From the NCBI GenBank assembly GCA_964532875.1, contig CAZHIZ010000200.1, positions 1 through 6,105 of the forward strand: a DNA stretch of 6,105 bases. Direction: 5' to 3'. The notes beneath the pieces are model-generated. The model was not told the origin of the DNA, ran no database searches, and worked only from the letters and a program-made list of their open reading frames with translations. Of this stretch, positions 1-5,506 are shown in pieces. The position numbers were made by a program, and so were the translations under genes. How positions within the stretch are numbered: position 1 is the stretch's first letter; each line of letters opens with the position of its first letter. This DNA comes from Caldithrix sp964532875. Its GTDB lineage: Bacteria; Calditrichota; Calditrichia; Calditrichales; Calditrichaceae.

Positions 1-28
1 CGCAGATTTCGCAGATTGACGCAGAAAA
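1..28. repeat. Short tandem CGCAGA-type repeat, edge of a dispersed intergenic repeat
   Basis: The hexamer CGCAGA occurs three times in 26 bases (starting at 1, 10 and 20), spaced by TTT and TTGA. The last copy, with flanking bases ACGCAGAAAA (19-28), is matched by an exact 10-base inverted copy at 169-178. CGCAGA/TCTGCG runs of this style are common dispersed non-coding repeats in some bacterial genomes; that is general recollection, and copy number elsewhere in this genome cannot be seen. The array may continue upstream of the window. No coding function is apparent. Confidence 0.5.
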
Positions 29-178
29 TACTATTTCAGGATTTTTTGCATGGATCAGCGTGGGAGGTGTTTAAGCCACGGACCCGTCGAAAGCCGGAGA
101 AGTTTACGCAAATTGGCACTGATCTTTTTCTAAAATACGATCTTTTGATTTCATTTGTGGCTTTTATTTTTTCTGCGT
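19..178. repeat. 10-bp inverted repeat pair bounding a ~160-bp non-coding block
   Basis: ACGCAGAAAA at 19-28 and its exact reverse complement TTTTCTGCGT at 169-178 bracket a non-coding block. The pair does not extend beyond 10 bases on either side. Inside, the right end also folds locally: the T-rich run ending in C at 167-173 pairs with GAAAAAA at 179-185, and GGCT (159-162) pairs with AGCC (186-189). The block could be a decayed miniature repeat element with terminal inverted repeats, but no target-site duplication is visible and the left end is close to the window edge, so this is tentative. Confidence 0.3.
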
Positions 179-200
179 GAAAAAAAGCCCCCCGCCCTTC

Positions 201-217
201 CCTGCGAAATTCGCAGG
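201..217. repeat. Near-perfect palindrome (8-bp arms)
   Basis: CCTGCGAA (201-208) and TTCGCAGG (210-217) are perfect inverted arms around a single A. It is preceded by a C-rich run (187-203) and followed by an A run (218-224). As RNA it would form a short stable hairpin. It lacks a following T run on the + strand, and on the - strand the T run (complement of 180-186) is separated from it by a G-rich stretch, so it is not a convincing intrinsic terminator either way. It may be a repeat module or a symmetric protein-binding site; nothing discriminates between these. Confidence 0.4.
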
Positions 218-275
218 AAAAAAATCTACCACAATCCCGGTTATTTGTAACAATGGGCAAATGTTTACGACTGTC

Positions 276-357
276 GTACCTTCCCCTATGAGGGGAAGGT
301 GTCTTCGACGAATCGAAGATCCGACCTTTGACGGGACGTTGAAGACGGAAGGGGTAC
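276..357. repeat. Palindromic repeat element with two internal hairpins (REP/MITE-like)
   Basis: Three nested symmetries lie in about 82 bases. First, ACCTTCCCCT (278-287) and AGGGGAAGGT (291-300) form a perfect 10-bp stem with a 3-base loop. Second, TCTTCGA (302-308) and TCGAAGA (313-319) form a 7-bp stem around CGAA. Third, longer-range arms compete with these: GTCTTCGACG (301-310) complements CGTTGAAGAC (337-346) with one G-T pair, and GTACC plus TTCC (276-284) complements GGAA plus GGTAC (347-350, 353-357) with a GG bulge. Such a compact, multiply palindromic non-coding unit resembles REP-type or miniature inverted-repeat elements. The copy number in the genome is unknown. No protein reading frame across it looks real. 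Confidence 0.5.
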
Positions 358-365
358 AAAAAGAA

Positions 366-393
366 GACAAAAGACAAAAGATTAAAGATTAAA
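366..393. repeat. Tandem heptamer repeat (2x GACAAAA, 2x GATTAAA)
   Basis: Four consecutive 7-base units occupy 366-393: GACAAAA, GACAAAA, GATTAAA, GATTAAA. The two unit types differ at two positions, so the tract looks like repeated duplication of a diverging heptamer. It directly follows the palindromic element ending at 357. It could be a slippage-prone microsatellite in the upstream region of the operon. It is about 180 bases before the first start codon, so an effect on expression is speculative. Confidence 0.6.
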
Positions 394-408
394 GGTAAAC
401 GTGAGCTT

Positions 409-453
409 ACCCATCCCTAATTCATTTCTCTAATCCAGAATGGGATGGGTTTT
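409..453 (+). terminator. Terminator-like stem-loop ahead of the operon
   Basis: ACCCATCCC (409-417) and GGGATGGGT (442-450) form a perfect 9-bp stem. ATTC (420-423) and GAAT (438-441) extend it inward past a two-base bulge, leaving a loop at 424-437. The stem ends in a short T run (450-453). This fits a moderate rho-independent terminator on the + strand; the T run is short, so strength is doubtful. No + strand gene lies upstream within the window, so it either ends a transcript entering from outside or acts as a leader element about 120 bases before the first gene of the operon. Confidence 0.4.
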
Positions 454-575
454 GAAAGGAAAAATAACACGGGTGACTGGGACTTTTGAATTTGGACAAT
501 TTTTCAATCTAAACGTTTTGTTTCTGGCTTTGCAGGTTAGGGTAGCGGTAAATTTCGTATTAGGTGTTGGTACTG

Positions 576-1496
576 ATGAATAAAACTTCTGTTTGGCGTC
601 TATTTTTAATGATTTCCATTGTTTTCGCCCTGAGCCTGATTTTTCTGTATCGGGAAATGACCGATATTTCTCGTCCGTTTCCGGCACCCGGCAAAGAATT
701 ATTGCAAGGTTCAGACACCCGGCCTCTTTATTATTTCGGGGTTGTTTCGCGTTTCCCGCCTACTTTAATTTACCAAGGCTATCAACCAATTATGGATTAT
801 CTGTCGCAAAATACCCCCTACCGATTTGCCTTAAAATTAAGTACATCCTACCGTCAAACGGTAGAGCAGTTGGTGCACGGTAAGGTGGTGGCCGCTTTTT
901 TAGGCTCCTTTATTTTTGCCCGAGAGATGCAAACTAAGAATTTGCGGTGCATTCTCAGACCGCTCTCGGCGAAAAACAAGCCATTCTTGCGCGCCGTGAT
1001 TGTGACGCAGACCTCTTCACACATTCATTCCGTTAAGGATTTGGCCGGGCGAAAAATAGCTTTGCCTTCTCCCTTATCGTTCTCCGCCAATTGGTTTCTT
1101 TACCGGGCCTTAGCGCGCAACGGTCTCAAACGCAGCCAATTGGATTCCGTACGTTTCTTCGCTCATCACCATACGGTGATTTACGAAATTTTAAAAGGCC
1201 ATTTTGATGCCGGAGTTGTTAAAGATCGCGTGGCACAGGAATTTTTGAATCGTGGCATACGCATGGTGGCACGTTCCGCGCCCATTCCCAGTTCGCCGTT
1301 GGTCGTTTCGCTGAAATCACCGAAAGAAATCGTGCAGGCTGTTAAAACGGCTTTGTTGAAGATCGATCTTAGCAAAGAGTATTATCGACGTCTCGTTCGG
1401 CACTGGGATGCCGAATTTGCCCACGGTTTTGCTTCGGCCGAAAACGATGATTACCGCATTTTGCTTCCTTTGGTTAAAGCAGCGGGGACTAAATGA
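576..1496 (+). CDS. PhnD-type periplasmic substrate-binding protein, membrane-anchored, probable accessory sensor
   Basis: A 306-residue protein of the phosphate/phosphonate ABC-transporter substrate-binding (PhnD-like, type 2 periplasmic binding) family. A hydrophobic segment at about residues 7-25 would export it; there is no lipobox cysteine and no clear signal-peptidase site, so it is probably anchored in the inner membrane facing the periplasm. Family landmarks follow in order: YFGVVSRFPP (53-62), YRQTVEQLVHGKVVAAFLG (92-110), SVKDLAGRKIALPSP (152-166) and HFDAGVVKDRV near 209-219, then SAPIPSSPLVVS (234-245). I start it at ATG 576, preceded by AGGTG (562-566); an in-frame GTG at 564 would add four residues but has no ribosome site. 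Its stop overlaps the kinase start by ATGA, and no permease or ATPase gene follows. I infer that it senses a small ligand for the adjacent kinase rather than feeding a transporter. The ligand is unknown; phosphonate should not be assumed. Confidence 0.85.
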   Translation: MNKTSVWRLFLMISIVFALSLIFLYREMTDISRPFPAPGKELLQGSDTRPLYYFGVVSRFPPTLIYQGYQPIMDYLSQNTPYRFALKLSTSYRQTVEQLVHGKVVAAFLGSFIFAREMQTKNLRCILRPLSAKNKPFLRAVIVTQTSSHIHSVKDLAGRKIALPSPLSFSANWFLYRALARNGLKRSQLDSVRFFAHHHTVIYEILKGHFDAGVVKDRVAQEFLNRGIRMVARSAPIPSSPLVVSLKSPKEIVQAVKTALLKIDLSKEYYRRLVRHWDAEFAHGFASAENDDYRILLPLVKAAGTK

Positions 1497-2962
1497 AACA
1501 AACGACATTTAAAATCACTTCTTTGCGTTTTAAAATGATGACGGTAGTCGGAGCCGTTGTCGTGGCCGTCATGATGCTCATCTCCGTCGGAATTGCACTG
1601 CAATGGCGCAGCATGATTTTAAATCGCTTACAGCAAAAAGCCGAATCGGTAACGCGCGCTTTCGGCATTACCGTATTGGACGCCTTGATTTATGCCGAAA
1701 ACGAAAATTTTCAGGTGGAAGACTTGTTGGAATCGTATCTGGCCGATCTTAAAACTACCGTGCCGGATATTCGCACCATTATTGTGGCGGATCCTGAGAA
1801 TCGCATTATTGCCCATACCGATCCGCGTTTGTACAATCATGTTTTAAAGGATTCGCTTTCCCTGCGTCTGGCCCGTGCCCAAAAGCTCATAAGCGGCATC
1901 TATCGTTCGCCTTCTTCGGGCTGGCTCATCGAAACGGCTTTGCCCTTGCAAATCGGGGGTAAACACTGGGGCATTCTACGCATAGCCTTTGACGCCCAAA
2001 GTACGCAACAGGCGGTTAGTCGCTTGTTTTTTGTTTTGCTTTTGGTTACGCTTTTGATTACAGTTGCCGTTTTAGTCGTTTTGAATTTTTTAATCAATCA
2101 TACCGTGCGTTCCCTCGGAATTTTGGTTCAAGCCATGGATACGATGGATTTGGATTCGGATACGCCCCTTGCCTTACCCAAACGTGATGACGAAATCGGT
2201 TCGTTGATTAATCATTTTGAGATGCTGCGTCAACGTTTATTGACTTCACGCACCCGTCTGCTGGAGGCCCAAAAACAAATTTACCATGCCGAAAAGTTGG
2301 CTTCCATCGGTCGATTGGCTTCCGGGGTAGCCCATGAAATAAACAATCCTTTAAACGGCATTAAACATTGTGTGTATGCCATTAAAAAAGAACCGCACAA
2401 TCTTGCCCAATTAAAACAATATCTAAACTTAATTGACGAAGGATTGCAGCACATAGAGTCGGTTGTGCAAAAATTATTGGGCTTTGCACGTAAATCGGCC
2501 GGCGGCGCTCAACCCGTGGATTTAAACAACGTGGTTCAGCAGGTGCTTGATTTGCTGGAGTACCGTTTAAAACGTAAAAATATTCACCTTCGTTTCACGC
2601 CGGCAGAGAATCTTCCCCCGATCAAAGCCGATGTCTCTTTGTTGCAGGAAGTGGTCATGAATCTTTTAATCAATAGTTACGACGCCGTTGCCAATAACGG
2701 GCACGTAAACGTTTCCACGGAAAAGCAGGCCGGTCATCTGCGCCTTGTGGTTCAGGACGACGGCTGCGGTATGGAGACGGCTCAAATCGACAAAATTTTT
2801 GAGCCCTTTTACACCACAAAAGAACCCGGCGAAGGCACCGGGCTGGGACTATCGGTGGCGCTCAGTATTGTCCAGGCACACGGCGGACGCATTTCGGTTG
2901 AAAGCCGGCCCGGCGAAGGGGCAAAATTCACTGTTGTTTTGCCGATAGGAGAAGAACAATGA
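1493..2962 (+). CDS. Membrane sensor histidine kinase (Cache-like sensor, HAMP, HisKA, HATPase), NtrB/ZraS-like
   Basis: A 489-residue inner-membrane kinase. Transmembrane segments lie at about residues 15-36 and 178-201. The intervening extracytoplasmic domain (about 40-176) has a single-Cache look, with TIIVADPENRIIAHTDP at 95-111. A HAMP linker follows (about 198-250, ending in DDEIGSL), then the dimerisation/phosphoacceptor domain with SGVAHEINNPLNG (277-289; His281 is the expected phosphorylation site). The ATPase domain keeps its boxes: N-box with Asn390 and Asn394, G1 DDGCGM (422-427), F-box FEPFYTTK (436-443) and G2 GEGTGLGL (446-453). All catalytic motifs are intact, so an active kinase is expected. 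The HAEKLASIGRLASGVAHEINNPL style is typical of kinases paired with NtrC-family regulators, and exactly such a gene follows with an ATGA overlap. Its start overlaps the binding-protein stop, implying translational coupling and stoichiometric production of sensor and kinase. The signal is unknown. Confidence 0.93.
   Translation: MKQTTFKITSLRFKMMTVVGAVVVAVMMLISVGIALQWRSMILNRLQQKAESVTRAFGITVLDALIYAENENFQVEDLLESYLADLKTTVPDIRTIIVADPENRIIAHTDPRLYNHVLKDSLSLRLARAQKLISGIYRSPSSGWLIETALPLQIGGKHWGILRIAFDAQSTQQAVSRLFFVLLLVTLLITVAVLVVLNFLINHTVRSLGILVQAMDTMDLDSDTPLALPKRDDEIGSLINHFEMLRQRLLTSRTRLLEAQKQIYHAEKLASIGRLASGVAHEINNPLNGIKHCVYAIKKEPHNLAQLKQYLNLIDEGLQHIESVVQKLLGFARKSAGGAQPVDLNNVVQQVLDLLEYRLKRKNIHLRFTPAENLPPIKADVSLLQEVVMNLLINSYDAVANNGHVNVSTEKQAGHLRLVVQDDGCGMETAQIDKIFEPFYTTKEPGEGTGLGLSVALSIVQAHGGRISVESRPGEGAKFTVVLPIGEEQ
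2947..2961 (+). promoter_or_regulatory. Ribosome binding site and coupled start of the response regulator
   Basis: AGGAG at 2947-2951 lies seven bases before ATG 2959, inside the last codons of the kinase gene. The ATG shares bases with the kinase TGA stop (2960-2962). This fixes the regulator start and suggests reinitiation or coupled translation. Confidence 0.75.
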
Positions 2963-4341
2963 AAATTTTAATCATTGAGGATGAAAAAATCTCACGTATC
3001 ACTTTAAATGATATGTTGCAAAAAGAAGGCTACCAGGTGCAAACGGCCCAAACGGGTCCCGAAGGATTGAAACGCTTCGAGCAGGGAACCTTTGATTTGG
3101 TAATTGCCGATTTGCGTTTGCCGGGCATGGATGGCCTTGAACTGTTGCGGCGCATCAAAGAGAAGAAAGCGGACACCACGATTATTTTAATGACCGCTTA
3201 CGGAACGGTGGAATCGGCTGTGAAAGCTTTAAAACTGGGCGCTTACGATTATTTGACCAAGCCCTTTTCACCGGACCATTTATTGAATATTTTGCGGAAT
3301 GCGGAAAAATTACGACGCGTATTAAATGAAAACCGACAGCTTAAAAAACGCCTGGAGCTAATGGAGAACAAACCTTTAATCGGCAATTCGCCACCCATGC
3401 GCCACTTGCGGGAGATTATTCGGCATGTGGCTCGTCACGATTCCACCGTGTTGATCGTAGGGGAGAGCGGAACGGGCAAAGAGTTGGTGGCCCGTGCGTT
3501 ACATGAAAACAGTTGGCGCAAAAATCAACCGTTTTTAGCCGTTAATTGTGCGGCCATTCCGGAATCTTTGTTGGAAAGCGAGTTGTTCGGTTACGAAAAG
3601 GGCGCCTTTACCGGGGCGACTCGACGCCATTTGGGCTATTTTGAACGGGCGGATCACGGAACCCTGCTGATTGACGACATCGACGATATGCCCATGAGCA
3701 TGCAGGTAAAGCTGTTGCGCGTTTTGCAAGAGCAGGAATTTATTCGCATCGGTGGCTGGGAAACGGTAAAAGTCGATGTACGGGTTATTGCGGCGACGAA
3801 AGTCGATCTAAAAGAACGCGTGCGTCAGGGACGTTTTCGGGAAGATTTATTTTACCGGCTTAATATTATTCCTATTATCTTATCGCCTTTGCGGGAACAT
3901 AAAGAAGATATTCCGCAATTAATCGAACATTTCTTGCGTCGGCAAAACGCTTCTGCCAAATGGCAATTGTTCAGTCCCCGATTGTTACAACGGTTAAGCC
4001 AATACGATTGGCCCGGCAATGTGCGGGAGTTGGAAAATTTTGTGGAACGTTTCGTGGCTTTTTCGGACATGGCCTCGTTTGACCCGTACGCCATTTTGCC
4101 GCAGCCGGCCTACGAGAAACTAACTCCCGGAGCTGAACCTGCAAACGAAACTTACGGTACGTTTAACGATTTTATAGCTGCTAAAGAAAGGGAAATTATC
4201 GATTGGGCCCTGCACAAAGCCCGACATAATATTTCCAGAGCAGCGGAATTATTGGGTTTGCCCCGCACGACCCTGCGCAGTAAATTGGACAAAATCAAGC
4301 GGCGCGAACCGAACAGTACTTTGACGGTGAATCAAAATTAA
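2959..4341 (+). CDS. NtrC-family sigma-54-dependent response regulator
   Basis: A 460-residue cytoplasmic transcription activator with the three classic domains. The receiver domain (about 1-120) has acidic pocket residues Glu7 and Asp8, phosphoacceptor Asp51 in ADLRLPGMDG, Thr79 and Lys101 in TKPF. The AAA+ sigma-54 interaction domain (about 138-370) has Walker A GESGTGKE (168-175), the switch asparagine region NCAAIPESLLESELFG (196-211), the sigma-54-contacting loop GAFTGA (215-220), Walker B LLIDDIDDM (236-244), arginine-finger region FREDLFYRLN (293-302) and sensor II WPGNVRELEN (351-360). A linker leads to a Fis-type helix-turn-helix (about 424-446, NISRAAELLGLPRTTLRSK). The intact GAFTGA loop indicates a true activator of sigma-54 RNA polymerase driven by ATP hydrolysis. 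One oddity is that the second Walker B acidic residue is Asp240 where Glu is usual. The upstream kinase is the obvious partner. Its target promoters are not evident here. Confidence 0.95.
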   Translation: MKILIIEDEKISRITLNDMLQKEGYQVQTAQTGPEGLKRFEQGTFDLVIADLRLPGMDGLELLRRIKEKKADTTIILMTAYGTVESAVKALKLGAYDYLTKPFSPDHLLNILRNAEKLRRVLNENRQLKKRLELMENKPLIGNSPPMRHLREIIRHVARHDSTVLIVGESGTGKELVARALHENSWRKNQPFLAVNCAAIPESLLESELFGYEKGAFTGATRRHLGYFERADHGTLLIDDIDDMPMSMQVKLLRVLQEQEFIRIGGWETVKVDVRVIAATKVDLKERVRQGRFREDLFYRLNIIPIILSPLREHKEDIPQLIEHFLRRQNASAKWQLFSPRLLQRLSQYDWPGNVRELENFVERFVAFSDMASFDPYAILPQPAYEKLTPGAEPANETYGTFNDFIAAKEREIIDWALHKARHNISRAAELLGLPRTTLRSKLDKIKRREPNSTLTVNQN

Positions 4342-4343
4342 AG

Positions 4344-4360
4344 AAGGAGCTGAGTAAATG
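4344..4360 (+). promoter_or_regulatory. Strong Shine-Dalgarno for the M48 protease gene
   Basis: AAGGAG at 4344-4349 sits eight bases before ATG 4358, within the 16-base gap after the regulator stop. This supports ATG 4358 over the later in-frame ATG at 4382 and suggests that the protease is translated independently though on the same transcript. Confidence 0.75.
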
Positions 4361-5482
4361 CCGGCGGAAACCCGGGAGCAAATGGCCAAACGCTACGAAA
4401 GCATTAAATTAGTTCTTAATCTCACGGAATCGGTTATCGTTTTTGTTCTCTTGCTTTTGTTTTTATTGAGCGGTTATTCCGTTCGTTTGCGGGATTTGGT
4501 TCGGAGCTTAACCCAGAATCCATATATGCAATTTTTATTGTATTCGGCGATTTTAGGCGCCGGCCTTTCCCTCGTTTCTTTGCCCTTTTCTTTTTACGGG
4601 AGCTTTTATTTGGAACATCGTTACGGCCTTTCGAATCAAACCCTGCCGGCCTGGCTTTGGGATAAAAGCAAGGCGTTTTTAGTGGGCCTGATAATTCTGG
4701 TTCCCGTTTTAGTTGTATTTTACTTTTTACTTTTGCATTACCCCAACACGTGGTGGTTCTGGTTAAGTTTGCTCTTGTTTTTGGTTTCCGTTCTTATCGG
4801 GAAGATAACCCCGCTTGTTATTTTACCTCTGTTTTACAAATTTACCCCCATCGATGATCCGGCCTTGCAAGAACGTATGGAACACCTGGCGCGCAAAGGG
4901 CGCTTTCAACTGCAAGGGGTTTATCGGTTTAACATGAGCAAAGATACCAAAAAGGCCAATGCTGCCTTTACCGGCATGGGCAAATCCAGGCGCATTATTA
5001 TTGGCGATACTTTGCTGGAAAATTATTCATTGGACGAAATCGAAGCCGTTTTTGCCCACGAGGTGGGGCATTACGTGCACAAACACTTGCAAAAACTGTT
5101 GTTGTGGGGTGTTGTGGAGACCTTTTTGGGGTTGTACCTGGTGGCTCTTCTGTACAAATATCTTTTAAACGTCATGGGGTTTCATGCCCCGGCCGATTTA
5201 GCGGCTCTTCCCTTAATTGCCTTGATTTTGACCCTTTACACGATGCTGATCACGCCGCTTTCCAACACCTTAAGCCGTTATTTCGAACGGCAGGCCGATC
5301 GATACGCGCTTGAAAATACCTCGAATCCGGCTGCCTTGGCCAGCGCTCTGGAAAAATTGAGTGCGCAAAATTTGACGGATAAAGAACCGCATCCACTCAT
5401 CGAATTTTTGTTTCATTCCCATCCTTCGGTTCGCAGCCGGGTGCGCATGGTGCAATCATTTGTAAAAGAAAGAAAACGATAA
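4358..5482 (+). CDS. M48-family membrane zinc metalloprotease, Ste24/CAAX-protease-like
   Basis: A 374-residue integral membrane protease. The zinc motif HEVGH is at 234-238 (His234, His238 and catalytic Glu235). The third zinc ligand is probably Glu310 in RYFERQADRYAL (307-318), the usual ExxxD arrangement. Other Ste24-type landmarks are NAAFTGMGKSRRIIIGDTLL (201-220) and the C-terminal SHPSVRSRV (354-362). Hydrophobic segments lie near 20-40, 57-79, 106-127, 131-157, 247-268 and 281-303, so the catalytic site sits between an N-terminal group of membrane helices and a final pair, as in M48 subfamily A. It is somewhat shorter than eukaryotic Ste24. Bacteria generally lack CAAX prenylation, so CAAX protease is a family label; turnover of membrane or misfolded proteins, as for the relative HtpX, is a reasonable guess. 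It follows the regulator by 16 bases and is probably co-transcribed. Its natural substrate and any link to the signalling genes are unknown. Confidence 0.92.
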   Translation: MPAETREQMAKRYESIKLVLNLTESVIVFVLLLLFLLSGYSVRLRDLVRSLTQNPYMQFLLYSAILGAGLSLVSLPFSFYGSFYLEHRYGLSNQTLPAWLWDKSKAFLVGLIILVPVLVVFYFLLLHYPNTWWFWLSLLLFLVSVLIGKITPLVILPLFYKFTPIDDPALQERMEHLARKGRFQLQGVYRFNMSKDTKKANAAFTGMGKSRRIIIGDTLLENYSLDEIEAVFAHEVGHYVHKHLQKLLLWGVVETFLGLYLVALLYKYLLNVMGFHAPADLAALPLIALILTLYTMLITPLSNTLSRYFERQADRYALENTSNPAALASALEKLSAQNLTDKEPHPLIEFLFHSHPSVRSRVRMVQSFVKERKR

Positions 5483-5506
5483 AAGGAACGTACTTTTTCG
5501 CAATCG
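5477..5506. terminator. Possible bidirectional terminator between convergent genes
   Basis: CGAT (5477-5480) pairs with ATCG (5503-5506), and AAAAG (5481-5485) pairs with CTTTT (5493-5497), with a five-base bulge (5498-5502) and a seven-base loop (5486-5492). On the + strand the fold is followed by a T-rich stretch (5508-5519), and on the - strand by TTTTCTTTC. The position exactly between two convergent stop codons is right for a shared terminator, but the stem is AT-rich and interrupted, so it would be weak. It slightly overlaps the end of the protease gene. Confidence 0.3.

Noticed and set aside
1..28. Possible CRISPR array from the repeated CGCAGA units and the neighbouring repeats
   Set aside because: Units are too short, there are no regular spacers of 30-40 bases and no cas genes are present; the repeats are of unrelated types.
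63..109. GG-N10-GC spacings at 63/75 and 96/108 that could be sigma-54 promoters
   Set aside because: Only the dinucleotides match; the flanking positions of the consensus (TGGCAC and TTGC) are mostly wrong.
113..130. TTGGCAC resembling a sigma-54 -24 element
   Set aside because: The matching -12 GC dinucleotide at the required spacing (127-128) is TT, the site is about 450 bases from the first gene, and it lies inside repeat-like sequence.
36..377. 113-codon open frame on the - strand across the repeat region
   Set aside because: It runs through hairpins and repeat modules, has a low-complexity composition rich in Arg and Ser with no domain, and lacks a recognisable ribosome site. It is best explained as a chance frame in repeat DNA.
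177..392. 71-codon open frame on the + strand
   Set aside because: It is translated from the palindromic element and the heptamer repeat, and its protein has no recognisable fold; it overlaps the other chance frame.
564..575. GTG start at 564 for the binding protein
   Set aside because: No Shine-Dalgarno precedes it, while AGGTG at 562-566 is well placed for ATG 576. The four extra residues add nothing to the hydrophobic anchor.
430..687. 85-codon open frame on the - strand upstream of the binding protein
   Set aside because: It overlaps the start of the well-supported binding-protein gene on the opposite strand and shows no protein-like features.
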